Shown piece by piece: positions 39,065 through 46,461 of a stretch of 64,000 bases of DNA. How positions within the stretch are numbered: position 1 is the first letter of the stretch; each line of letters opens with the position of its first letter. The notes beneath the pieces were generated by a model. It was not told where the DNA came from. It worked only from the letters and a program-made list of their open reading frames with translations, and ran no database searches. A program made the position numbers and the translations under genes. Origin of the DNA: Polyangia bacterium (GTDB taxonomy: Bacteria > Myxococcota_A > Polyangia > Polyangiales > JAUICN01); contig JAUICN010000006.1 in assembly GCA_030427835.1 (NCBI GenBank), positions 62,001 through 126,000 of the forward strand. Reading direction: 5' to 3'.

Positions 39065-39760
39065 CTACCCTACTGCGTAGCGCCCCAACAGCCATAGGAT
39101 TTTTGTTCCTGCACCCAAGGCCCCGCGCAGGGTGCCGCTTACCTTGGAAACCCCAATGCGTTTGCGGTACCGCACTGGGACCTCCGCGTAAGGAATACCT
39201 TGCTTGGCAGTCTTGATCTGCATCTCCACGGTCCATCCGTAGTTGCGGTCCACCATTCCCAGGCCCATCAGCGTGGGCCACCGAATCGCGCGAAAGGGCC
39301 CAAGGTCCGTGTAACTCACCCCATAAAGTATGCGCATCATCCGACAGGCGACCCGGTTACCCACCTGCTGCTGCGGCGTCAACGATTGCCAATCGGCACC
39401 CCCCGCCACCCGAGACCCCACCACGAAGTCCGCGCGTCCCGCGATGATGGGTTCCAGCACCTTGGCCATATCCTCCGGGTAGTCGCTGTGGTCACCGTCC
39501 AAGAACACCACCACGTCCGGTGGGTCCTGTTCCAGGTGGTCCATGGCGCGCAAGCAGGCGGCCCCGTAGCCCCGTTGCAGTTCGGTCACAACCTCAGCGC
39601 CCTCTGCCAGGGCAGCCTGCGCGGTGCTGTCCGTGGAGCCGTTGTCTGCCACCACCACACGGCGTACCCAATCCCTGGGGATCTCCCGCAACACGAAGGG
39701 AAGGGCTTCCTCCTCATTCAAAGCTGGAATAATTACATCAACAATCACGCAGCGACACAT
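39065..39760 (-). CDS. GT2 glycosyltransferase, soluble DPM1-like
   Basis: A 231-residue GT-A enzyme with VDVIIPALNEEEALPFVL at the start, VVADNGSTDST, the metal motif FLDGDHSDYP and the acceptor-side LGPFRAIRW. No C-terminal membrane helices, unlike its operon relative at 35550, so it probably works at the membrane face with polyprenyl phosphate or another acceptor. First gene of the minus-strand operon; only 40 bases separate it from the divergent DUF2064 gene, so the two share a compact promoter region. Confidence 0.9.
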   Translation of the reverse strand: MCRCVIVDVIIPALNEEEALPFVLREIPRDWVRRVVVADNGSTDSTAQAALAEGAEVVTELQRGYGAACLRAMDHLEQDPPDVVVFLDGDHSDYPEDMAKVLEPIIAGRADFVVGSRVAGGADWQSLTPQQQVGNRVACRMMRILYGVSYTDLGPFRAIRWPTLMGLGMVDRNYGWTVEMQIKTAKQGIPYAEVPVRYRKRIGVSKVSGTLRGALGAGTKILWLLGRYAVG

Positions 39761-39800
39761 ACCTCGCCAGAGGCTTACCTGGTAGGTTGTTCACGTCCAA

Positions 39801-40472
39801 ATGCCAGAGTTTGAACCCATCCAACTCGGAATATTCCTTCGAGTCCCTGTCGTCGGAGCGGTCAAAACTCGGCTCGCCACCTCACTCGACCCAGAATCCA
39901 TCCACCATCTCTACACCGCGTTCATCCAAGATACGGTTGCCATGGCCCGCCGTTGCAAGGGCGTACAAGTCGTGGCGTGGGTAGCGGGCGACCCCGAAGA
40001 TCCACGTTTGGATCCACTGCTGGGTGATCTCCCACGCATGGCCCAACCCCAGGGTGATCTTGGAGAGCGCATGGCCGTAGCACTAGGCCACGGCATCGAG
40101 GCATGCGGTACCTGTGCGCTCATCGGTACAGATTCCCCAGCCCTTACACCGGACCACATCCTCCAGACACGTGCGCTGCTCTCCGATCACCGGGTTGCGC
40201 TGGGCCCTTCGGCGGACGGGGGCTACTACCTTGTGGGAGCGCGCGGTGAGGTGCCTCCCATGTTTCAAGGCATACCCTGGTCGTCGCCCGATACCCTGGC
40301 GTGCACCAAGGAACGCCTGAAAAAGGCCGCGATCAGCCATGCCCTGCTGCCCCACAGCTACGATGTGGACGACGCCACAGGCCTGCGATTGCTGCGTTTG
40401 CACCTCTCCATGCAGCCCGAACGCGCACCCCACACCGCAAAGATCCTTTCCATGCTGCCCAGAGATCGGTAG
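39801..40472 (+). CDS. DUF2064 / TIGR04282-type glycosyltransferase-like protein
   Basis: A 223-residue protein of the 'rSAM/selenodomain-associated transferase 1' type. Typical blocks are GAVKTRLA near the start, LGERMA (about 90), LIGTDSPAL (about 112-120), and the ALGPSADGGYYLVG signature (about 137-150), followed by a W-S-S-P-D-T segment. The fold is that of nucleotide-sugar transferases; the substrate is unknown. Fifteen bases before the next gene, so probably co-transcribed with it, and divergent from the GT2/methyltransferase operon. Confidence 0.9.
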   Translation: MPEFEPIQLGIFLRVPVVGAVKTRLATSLDPESIHHLYTAFIQDTVAMARRCKGVQVVAWVAGDPEDPRLDPLLGDLPRMAQPQGDLGERMAVALGHGIEACGTCALIGTDSPALTPDHILQTRALLSDHRVALGPSADGGYYLVGARGEVPPMFQGIPWSSPDTLACTKERLKKAAISHALLPHSYDVDDATGLRLLRLHLSMQPERAPHTAKILSMLPRDR

Positions 40473-40487
40473 GATCAACCTCCTTCC

Positions 40488-41252
40488 ATGGAACTGAAAG
40501 TACTCGGCTGTCATGGCGGTGAAACCCCAAAGCACCGCACCTCCAGCTTTCTCATCAACGACCACCTGGCCCTGGATGCGGGTGCCATCACAAGCCAGCT
40601 TTCCCTGGGAGAGCAGCAGCAGATCAAGGCGGTCGCCGTAAGCCATGCCCACCTGGACCACATTCGTGACCTGGCGCCCCTGGTGGACAATCGCTGCCAG
40701 CAGGGCGGCCCCGGCCTCGAGATCCTGGGTACGGCCGCCACCTTGAAAGAACTTAAGCGGCATTTCTTCAACGACCGCCTTTGGCCCGACTTCTCGAAGA
40801 TTGAAACCGCAGGCGCGCCCACCATCACCTACCGAACCCTTCGCCCAGAGAAACCCACCCAGGTGGCAGGCCTTACCCTCAAGCCCGTGCAGGTGGACCA
40901 CACCATCGACACCGCCGCCTTCGTGGTGAGTGACGACCAGGGCAGCATTGCCTACAGCGGTGACACGGGCCCCACCGAGCGACTTTGGCAAGTGCTCAAC
41001 GAAACCCCCGATCTCCGCGCCCTATTGATGGAAGTCTCGTTCCCCAACGAACAAACCAAGCTTGCGATCGAATCGGGTCACCACACCCCACGCACGTTAG
41101 CGAAGGACCTGAAGAAGTTAAAACAGGCAGACCTTCCCATTCTACTGTTTCACATCAAACCTGTGTTCGAAGCCAAGGTGGAACAACAACTCGCTAAGAT
41201 CAAAAAGCACCATCTGACCGTGATGAACCTGGGCGACCAGTTCCTTTTCTGA
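40488..41252 (+). CDS. metallo-beta-lactamase-fold phosphodiesterase (class II cyclic-nucleotide type)
   Basis: A 254-residue MBL-fold hydrolase with the zinc motif HAHLDH (His53-His58), further metal ligands in VDHTIDTAAF and the YSGDTGP loop. The sequence V-S-H-A-H-L-D-H-I and the LLMEVSFPNE stretch fit class II 3',5'-cyclic-nucleotide phosphodiesterases, so it may degrade cAMP or cGMP. A general zinc hydrolase cannot be excluded. Followed by a promoter, a structured RNA and a terminator. Confidence 0.83.
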   Translation: MELKVLGCHGGETPKHRTSSFLINDHLALDAGAITSQLSLGEQQQIKAVAVSHAHLDHIRDLAPLVDNRCQQGGPGLEILGTAATLKELKRHFFNDRLWPDFSKIETAGAPTITYRTLRPEKPTQVAGLTLKPVQVDHTIDTAAFVVSDDQGSIAYSGDTGPTERLWQVLNETPDLRALLMEVSFPNEQTKLAIESGHHTPRTLAKDLKKLKQADLPILLFHIKPVFEAKVEQQLAKIKKHHLTVMNLGDQFLF

Positions 41253-41282
41253 ATATTTTTTCTGAAATTTTCCCGGTCAAGA

Positions 41283-41311
41283 TTGTATGTGAAAATTCTT
41301 GGGCCTACACT
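41283..41311 (+). promoter_or_regulatory. sigma-70-like promoter for the putative ncRNA
   Basis: TTGTAT (41283-41288) and TACACT (41306-41311) are separated by exactly 17 bases, an ideal housekeeping arrangement. Transcription would begin near 41318. Confidence 0.6.
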
Positions 41312-41317
41312 AGCGAT

Positions 41318-41619
41318 TAAGAGCTCGAGCGGTGCGTCCACGGTATCGAGGTGTTGCAGCAATCAACATGCGCGAGCTCATGCAACACCCGCTGCCACAA
41401 CGGAACGCCCAACCTGGCTTTCATGTCTCCATGGAATCCACAGGGCGCTGGCAAAACGCCAGGGGAGGGGAACAACATATGACACATGGATCTAGACCCG
41501 GTCTCTCACAGGAGGGCCTAGCGAGCTAGCACAACTAGCGTCGTTGAGGCCCCCTGTGAGGGGCCAACCCAAAGGGCGGTGAGCACTGCACTGTAACAGC
41601 AGAGTTCATCGCCCTTTTT
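41318..41619 (+). ncRNA. putative structured non-coding RNA of ~300 nt
   Basis: No convincing protein in any frame, but strong secondary structure. GGTGTTGCA (41350-41358) pairs perfectly with TGCAACACC (41381-41389). CTGGC-AAAAC-GCCAG forms a hairpin at 41448-41462. CTCACAGG (41505-41512) plus GGGCCT (41514-41519) pair with AGGCCC (41547-41552) plus CCTGTGAG (41553-41560) with a single bulged base, and this long arm encloses GCTAG-CACAA-CTAGC (41525-41539). A good promoter precedes it and an intrinsic terminator ends it. I do not see the signatures of tmRNA, RNase P or SRP RNA; a divergent 6S RNA or a new class remains open. Confidence 0.55.
41574..41619 (+). terminator. intrinsic terminator of the putative ncRNA
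   Basis: GGGCGGTGA (41574-41582) pairs with TCATCGCCC (41606-41614; one G-U) and TTTTT follows at 41615-41619. It also lies directly behind the minus-strand toxin gene. Confidence 0.75.
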
Positions 41620-41623
41620 CAAT

Positions 41624-41923
41624 TCAGAGTCCCAGCTGCCTGCCGCCCCCAGCCACGGTAAGCACCACCAGCGATTCATCGGTAACCTGAAAAACGACGC
41701 GGTAACCTTTTAACAGAGCCTCTCGCACGTCTTCACGCTGGAGTTCGGGAACCATTCGAGCAGACATGGGCATGTGTGAGGTGTCTTCAACGACTTTTCT
41801 CAGTTTGCGCACCCGGGCACGGGCGGCCGTTGGGTTGTCGCGGGCAATGTACGCGGTGATGCCGTCCAAGTCCCTCACGGCTCGGCGCGACCAGTGCACC
41901 CGCAAATGATTCTTCTTCGGCAC
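41624..41923 (-). CDS. ParE/RelE-superfamily toxin
   Basis: A 99-residue toxin of a type II toxin-antitoxin pair. WSRRAVRDLDGITAYIARDN near the N-terminus, the REALLKGYRVVFQV strand pair and the VLTVAGGGRQL end match the ParE branch (gyrase poisons) more than RelE mRNA nucleases, although function cannot be settled from sequence. It follows the antitoxin by 9 bases. The pair sits between the ncRNA and a rearranged ychF fragment, a typical place for acquired modules. Confidence 0.88.
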   Translation of the reverse strand: MPKKNHLRVHWSRRAVRDLDGITAYIARDNPTAARARVRKLRKVVEDTSHMPMSARMVPELQREDVREALLKGYRVVFQVTDESLVVLTVAGGGRQLGL

Positions 41924-41932
41924 GACTTCGCC

Positions 41933-42226
41933 CTAGGAGTTCGATTCCACGGAAGAAATGTTTTGCTCCAGTCGATCAAAGACCTCTTCTGTGGAGAGCA
42001 CATCCCCGGCTGCCGCCTGGGTAAGGCCCTCCTGCACGGCGCCTAGGAATCTTGTCTGCTCCATCAGTTGATCAAAAGCTTCTGGTGACAGAAGCACCCC
42101 CGCCGCCTTCCCGTGTTGTGTGATGACTAGCGGCTGCCCCGACGCAGCCACCCGACGCAGCCAATCCGAGGCCAACGCCTTGAAATCACTCACCGGTACA
42201 ATGTTCTTTGACGTTTTGATCTGCAT
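41933..42226 (-). CDS. Phd/YefM-type antitoxin
   Basis: A 97-residue antitoxin with the Phd/YefM N-terminal fold (VPVSDFKALASDWLRRVAAS, then QPLVITQHGKAAGVLLSPEA) and a C-terminal helix that would wrap the toxin. A longer reading frame starts at 42247, but the -10 box of the likely promoter covers 42236-42241, so translation must start at ATG 42226, almost at the transcript end. Binds its own promoter in related systems. Confidence 0.87.
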   Translation of the reverse strand: MQIKTSKNIVPVSDFKALASDWLRRVAASGQPLVITQHGKAAGVLLSPEAFDQLMEQTRFLGAVQEGLTQAAAGDVLSTEEVFDRLEQNISSVESNS

Positions 42227-42235
42227 ATAGACTGA

Positions 42236-42264
42236 ATTATGACCCATAGAAAGACCGAATACAA
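42236..42264 (-). promoter_or_regulatory. promoter of the toxin-antitoxin operon
   Basis: On the minus strand TTGTAT (42264-42259) and CATAAT (42241-42236) are spaced by 17 bases. The expected transcript start lies only a few bases before ATG 42226, giving a nearly leaderless mRNA. The -35 hexamer is identical to that of the ncRNA promoter at 41283. Confidence 0.6.
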
Positions 42265-42297
42265 ACCGTTTAAGTATTGAGTACCGGTGCCGTAACC

Positions 42298-42516
42298 GCG
42301 AGCCGTGCTAGACCCGGCCCATGAGTCTTTCTGTCGGGATCGTGGGTTTGCCCAATGTGGGTAAGTCCACGCTTTTTAACTCCCTTTCCTCCAAGCAGGC
42401 CGAAGCCGCCAACTACGCGTTCTGCACCATTGAGCCGAACGTGGGCGTGGTTCCCGTACCGGACCCACGCTTCGATAAGCTGGTGGAAATCTTCAAACCC
42501 AAAAAGGTGGCGGCGG
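42298..42516 (+). repeat. duplicated ychF 5' segment (copy of 44276-44494)
   Basis: 219 bases almost identical to the region around the start of the intact ychF gene; I count only about four differences. Identity stops abruptly after GGTGGCGGCGG, where the sequence switches to the repeat at 42514. Confidence 0.93.
42321..42516 (+). pseudogene. ychF: truncated ychF copy
   Basis: Encodes the first ~65 residues of YchF, including the intact P-loop GLPNVGKST, then leaves homology. The frame continues by chance to 42725 into unrelated sequence. Without the switch regions and the rest of the GTPase domain it cannot function. The duplication must be recent because nearly every base is retained. Confidence 0.92.
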
Positions 42517-42612
42517 TCAGCGGGGTCGTTGTTTTGAGGTGTGAAGGCCTCGAGATACTGAAGGAACCCGCTCACAGCATTTTGTTTTTGGGTGTGCCCT
42601 CCGTTGACGATT
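42514..42612. repeat. dispersed ~100-bp repeat, copy 1
   Basis: Aligns at roughly 70% with 44161-44262. Shared words include CGGTCA, GAAGGCCTCG, TGAAGGAA and a TTTTTTGG-like tract. On the minus strand both copies can be read as G-F-L-Q-Y-x-E-A-F-x-P, which hints at an old coding sequence or a palindromic element. Directly abuts the ychF fragment. Confidence 0.55.
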
Positions 42613-42764
42613 CCTGTGTTCTCCGGATTTGGGACGCTGCCTCTGGGCTAGCCCCTTTTTCACGGGGTTCAGTGTCCTTCGGCGGTTGGATGTGGCTGTT
42701 CGCTCAGATGATAGCCGGCGGCTGAAGTGGTAAATTTGGAGAGCCCGTTGACCGTTTAAAAAAG

Positions 42765-43868
42765 TCAGCGGTCTATCAGTTGTGGGGTTGCAGACGCCGG
42801 AGTTTTTACGTTCTGGACGATTCCGTTGGAGAACTCACCGTATTGTCGGAGCCAACTTTGGGTGGCGTAGGTGGGCTGCTCGACGGTTTCGGTGTCGGTT
42901 GTGATTTCCCTGATGCCCAGGTATTTCAAACCCAGCCCCTGATTGGTGGCTGCCAGGTCCGCTGTGGTGGTAAGTTCAACCGACGGCCGCTCGAAAATGG
43001 TCAGATTCCAGGGGACGAGCCAACCGCTCAGGCTAAAAAACACTTCCAAGCTTGTGGAGGAGCCTCCCGTCCAAGCATTGTCCATTTGGGCCCATGCCTT
43101 GGCGAGGTAGTCCATCCTTACCAGCAGCATGTGGGCTTGTTTTTGATAGGAATTGAGGTTGGAGTTAGAGAGCGAGACGTTTTGTCTTTCATGGGTCTCT
43201 ACTCCCAGGCGGTTTTGGGCGATCGCCCGGATGCTTTTGTAGTGCGTCTGCATGGCCTCACGATCAATGAGTCTGTTGTTGGGGTGGGCCCCGCGGTCAA
43301 CGTAGCTCTTTGCGTCTGCTGTCGCTTTCGTTCCGGAATACTGTAGTGCGAACTCGAGGGTGGCCACGGTGACTTCGTCAATGTCTTGGGGTTGGATTCC
43401 AAACAGGGCTTCAAGCCTGTACATGCTGCAGCTGGGGGATTCGTACCGATCGTCGCACTTTTCGGAAAGGCCTTCGTCAACCGTGTTGTGGTCGTGAACG
43501 GGGGCAGCATCGTGTGCCGCGTACCTGTTTCGGTTCATGGCGTCAAACTGGGCAGCCTTGCCTAGGATGTTTGTGTCATCTTTGTCCTGGGCCGCGTAGA
43601 CGTTGGACTGGGGGTCATTTAGGTCCGCGGCTATGGCCCGGAGTGCGGTGGCGTCCTCCCGGGTGAACAGTACATGGACCGAACCCACGCCTGCGCCCTG
43701 TTGGGAGCGTTTCGCGGAAGCCGCCGGCGCCAAGTTGTTGCAGCCGGAGAGGCTGGCAACCGAGAAGCTGGCAACCAGGGCGATGAGGACCGTCGTGCCC
43801 CTCCCGATGGCTCGGTGGGTGCATAGGGAGGCGACGGGGCGAAGTGAAGTCTGAGTCCTGTGAATCAT
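42765..43868 (-). CDS. hypothetical lipoprotein
   Basis: A 367-residue protein from ATG 43868 with a leader ending in SLSGC (Cys43). It is rich in Asn, Asp and His (YAAHDAAPVHDHN) and has a Cys pair (KCDDRYESPSC). No family recognised. It lies on the minus strand between the broken and intact ychF copies, so it may be cargo of the rearrangement. A start at 43889 adds seven residues before the basic region and is less likely. Confidence 0.6.
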   Translation of the reverse strand: MIHRTQTSLRPVASLCTHRAIGRGTTVLIALVASFSVASLSGCNNLAPAASAKRSQQGAGVGSVHVLFTREDATALRAIAADLNDPQSNVYAAQDKDDTNILGKAAQFDAMNRNRYAAHDAAPVHDHNTVDEGLSEKCDDRYESPSCSMYRLEALFGIQPQDIDEVTVATLEFALQYSGTKATADAKSYVDRGAHPNNRLIDREAMQTHYKSIRAIAQNRLGVETHERQNVSLSNSNLNSYQKQAHMLLVRMDYLAKAWAQMDNAWTGGSSTSLEVFFSLSGWLVPWNLTIFERPSVELTTTADLAATNQGLGLKYLGIREITTDTETVEQPTYATQSWLRQYGEFSNGIVQNVKTPASATPQLIDR

Positions 43869-44050
43869 ATCAAAACGTACCAAGCACATTTTATACCAAG
43901 ATCGATTCTGCGGAAAAGTTCACCGTCCAGAACCGACGGTGTTCCATGGGTTTTTAGCTCATGAGTCCCGACTCATCTTTTTTTTGTTTGATCTCAATGA
44001 TTTAAAGGTTGGAACTGGCGTTTGAGTCGGTGGGTGTCTGCTTCCCACGG

Positions 44051-44088
44051 TAGAACACGGGGTGTTCTATGGAACAGGAAATGTTCCA
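44051..44088. promoter_or_regulatory. tandem GAACA/TGTTC palindromes
   Basis: TAGAACAC-GGG-GTGTTCTA (44051-44069) is followed directly by TGGAACA-GGAAA-TGTTCCA (44070-44088), both perfect. The middle arms also form TGTTC-TATG-GAACA. Repeated GAACA/TGTTC half-sites look like a multi-site operator; the core resembles some LexA-type boxes, but no family rule is met exactly. Confidence 0.5.
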
Positions 44089-44160
44089 CGTGACACTCGC
44101 TGAGTTACGAAAAGGGGCTCTTCTGACAATGGAGTGGGTTTCCCGTCGAAAACGGGTGAG

Positions 44161-44262
44161 CGGTCAACAGGTTGGGATTTTTTTGGTGCGAAGGCCTCGG
44201 AATATTGAAGGAATCCCGCCCACGGCGTTCTCTTTTTTGGTGCGCCCGCCGTCGATGGGTCC
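44161..44262. repeat. dispersed ~100-bp repeat, copy 2
   Basis: Partner of 42514-42612, here in its probable original place just upstream of the intact ychF. Confidence 0.55.
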
Positions 44263-44298
44263 TGAACCACGGATTGCGAGCCATGCTAGACCCTGCCC

Positions 44299-45408
44299 AT
44301 GAGTCTTTCTGTCGGGATCGTGGGTTTGCCCAATGTGGGTAAGTCCACGCTTTTTAACTCCCTTTCCTCCAAGCAGGCCGAAGCCGCCAACTACGCGTTC
44401 TGCACCATTGAGCCGAACGTGGGCGTGGTTCCCGTACCGGACCCACGCTTCGACAAGCTGGTGGAAATCTTCAAACCCAAAAAGGTGGCGGCGGCCACCG
44501 TGGACTTTGTGGACATCGCGGGGCTCGTGCGTGGCGCATCAAAAGGGGAGGGCAAGGGCAATGCGTTCCTAAGCAACATCCGTGAGGCAGACGCCGTGGC
44601 CCACGTGGTTCGCTGCTTTGAGGACGACAACGTACTGCACGTGGACAACCGCGTGGACCCCCTGGCCGACATTGAAACCATTGAGACCGAACTGGTGCTC
44701 AAGGATCTAGACGCCGTGCAAAAACGCTTGGACAAGGCCCGCAAGGCAGCCCGTGGTGGCAACGCCTTTGAAACCAAAGCGGTGGAGCTTTGTGAGCAGC
44801 TAGCCAAACAACTTGACGCCGGTGAACCTGCGCGGCCCATCGTCACTGCGTTGGAAGACGAAGACAAACAGAGCATCGCCCACGATCTATTCCTCATCAC
44901 CGCCAAGCCCATGTTCTACGTGGCCAACGTCAAAGAGGATCAACTCGCCGATCCAGACAACGACCCACTTGTCTCTAAGCTAATAGAAGTGGCTAAAAAA
45001 CGCGGCTGCCCCCATGTGGTCATCAGTGCTGCCATTGAGGCAGAAATTATGCAGTTGCCTGAGGAAGAGCGCGGCGATTTTCTGGAGTCCGTAGGTCTCA
45101 AGGAGCCGGGCCTGCACAACGTCATCCGCACCGGCTACGAAATGCTTAACCTCATTACCTACTTCACCGCAGGCGAGCCCGAAGTTCACGCCTGGACTAT
45201 CCCCCGGGAAACCAAAGCCCCCCAGGCCGCAGGTAAAATCCACACCGACTTCGAACGTGGCTTCATCAAAGCCGAAGTCATGACCGTGCCTGACCTCATT
45301 GAACACGGCACCGAATCCGCCATCCGCGCCGCCGGAAAACTCCGCATCGAAGGCAAAGACTACACCGTCCAAGACGGCGACGTGATGCATTTCAGATTCA
45401 ACGTTTAG
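44299..45408 (+). CDS. ychF: YchF/OLA1-family redox-regulated ATPase
   Basis: Complete 369-residue YchF, close to the universal ~363. [14 protein letters not shown] is the P-loop (residues 8-21), DFVDIAGLVRGASKGEGKGN is the switch II region, and the C-terminal TGS domain ends with the conserved VQDGDVMHFRFNV. YchF prefers ATP over GTP and binds ribosomes; it is linked to stress responses. Nearly the same 5' end occurs at 42321. The promoter probably lies in 44089-44275. Confidence 0.97.
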   Translation: MSLSVGIVGLPNVGKSTLFNSLSSKQAEAANYAFCTIEPNVGVVPVPDPRFDKLVEIFKPKKVAAATVDFVDIAGLVRGASKGEGKGNAFLSNIREADAVAHVVRCFEDDNVLHVDNRVDPLADIETIETELVLKDLDAVQKRLDKARKAARGGNAFETKAVELCEQLAKQLDAGEPARPIVTALEDEDKQSIAHDLFLITAKPMFYVANVKEDQLADPDNDPLVSKLIEVAKKRGCPHVVISAAIEAEIMQLPEEERGDFLESVGLKEPGLHNVIRTGYEMLNLITYFTAGEPEVHAWTIPRETKAPQAAGKIHTDFERGFIKAEVMTVPDLIEHGTESAIRAAGKLRIEGKDYTVQDGDVMHFRFNV

Positions 45409-45765
45409 TTGAACCTGAAGCAATTCAACACAGTCGGTTCAATGTGTAGGTTCCTAAGCCGGTACAGCCAGGCTTCGTGCCATGCGCAGCGGTCGAATTT
45501 CACGATTTTCTCCAATAATTCTAAGCAACCCATCGTTTCTTACAAATTAAGACACACGCTGAAAACCATTTTCCGACACGACCTCGTCCCTTCAGCCCCT
45601 CCAACCCCGTTCATCGCCCCAAAAGAGACCGTTGAAGGCCCAATTCGGGGCCTCGCGCCTTGAAATTATTGACTAATTGTCGACCCTGGGTCGTTTGCTT
45701 ACGGGACGTTTGAGACCTGTAAATCTAGCGCCGCAAATCAAGCGGTGGGGTGCTAGCGTCTGGGT
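45409..45765. other. intergenic region upstream of the two-component system
   Basis: 357 bases with no convincing gene. TTGAACC and GGTTCAA just after the ychF stop (45411-45440) form an inverted repeat that may end transcription. CGACCC-T-GGGTCG (45681-45693) is a perfect palindrome, with TTGACT just upstream at about 45669, a possible operator/-35 combination for the response regulator gene. Confidence 0.4.
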
Positions 45766-46461
45766 GTGCGTGGGGAAGTGCTTATTGTGGAGGACGAGGC
45801 TGACTTGGCGGAGTTGGTGGCGTTTAATCTTCGGCAGGATGGCTACGAGACCCGCACGGCCAGCAGCGGCAGGGAGGCGTTAGCTAAGGTTCAACAGCAA
45901 CGGCCGGATATTGTGGTGTTGGATGTGATGTTACCCGACATCTCTGGCCTTGAGGTGTGCCGCCAACTTCGGCAGCAGCGGGAGACGGAGATGCTACCCG
46001 TCATCATGCTCACCGCCCGCACCGAAGAGGTTGATCGGGTCATGGGGTTTGAGGTGGGCGCCGACGACTACATGGGCAAACCCTTCAGCCCCCGGGAACT
46101 GGTATTGCGCGTGGGCGCCATTCTCCGGCGTGCCAATCCGCCGGCAACCACTGAGTCAGAGGAAGCCATTCACGTAGGTGAAATGATCATCGACACCCCA
46201 CGCCACGAGGTTCGAGTGCGTGGGCAACGGGCAGGCCTTACTGCATTGGAGTTTCGTCTGCTGTTGGATTTGGCAGTTCGTAAGGGCCGCGTGCAAAGCC
46301 GCGATGCGCTGCTCGAGCGGGTCTGGGGATACGCGCCAGGCATTGAGACCCGAACCGTGGACACCCACGTCAAACGTTTGCGCGTCAAACTGGGCGCTGC
46401 CGCAGACCATGTGGAAACCGTACGTGGTGTGGGGTACCGCCTGCGGGATGAACTTCCTTGA
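45766..46461 (+). CDS. OmpR/PhoB-family response regulator
   Basis: A 231-residue DNA-binding regulator. Receiver domain 1-118 with the acidic pair in VEDEAD, phosphoacceptor Asp53 (VVLDVMLPD), conserved Thr (LTAR) and Lys (GKPFSP). The C-terminal winged helix contains LTALEFRLLLDLA, the R-x-x-L-L-E-R-V-W-G-Y turn and TRTVDTHVKRLRVKLG. GTG start. The kinase gene overlaps its stop by four bases (TTGA), so the pair is translationally coupled. Closest in style to PhoB, but no phosphate-transport genes are nearby. Confidence 0.94.
   Translation: MRGEVLIVEDEADLAELVAFNLRQDGYETRTASSGREALAKVQQQRPDIVVLDVMLPDISGLEVCRQLRQQRETEMLPVIMLTARTEEVDRVMGFEVGADDYMGKPFSPRELVLRVGAILRRANPPATTESEEAIHVGEMIIDTPRHEVRVRGQRAGLTALEFRLLLDLAVRKGRVQSRDALLERVWGYAPGIETRTVDTHVKRLRVKLGAAADHVETVRGVGYRLRDELP

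Larger units (their letters stand above)
43869..44298. other. intergenic region upstream of ychF, no gene seen
   Basis: About 430 bases between the lipoprotein and ychF, lower in G+C than its surroundings at 43890-44030. It holds the tandem palindromes at 44051-44088 and the dispersed repeat at 44161-44262. Short frames here lack protein-like composition. Confidence 0.5.

Noticed and set aside
41332-41529. Small open frame of 65 codons inside the ncRNA region
   Set aside because: No RBS, low-complexity translation, and its bases are constrained by helices; better explained as RNA.
41253-41619. tmRNA, RNase P or SRP RNA as identity of the RNA gene
   Set aside because: None of their conserved core sequences could be found by eye; left unassigned.
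42270-42575. Minus-strand frame overlapping the ychF fragment
   Set aside because: Mostly antisense to the ychF copy. The first 20 residues resemble a similar frame at 44067-44270, but that is explained by the shared DNA repeat.
45409-45663. 84-codon frame after ychF
   Set aside because: No RBS, starts at the ychF stop and has no protein-like pattern.
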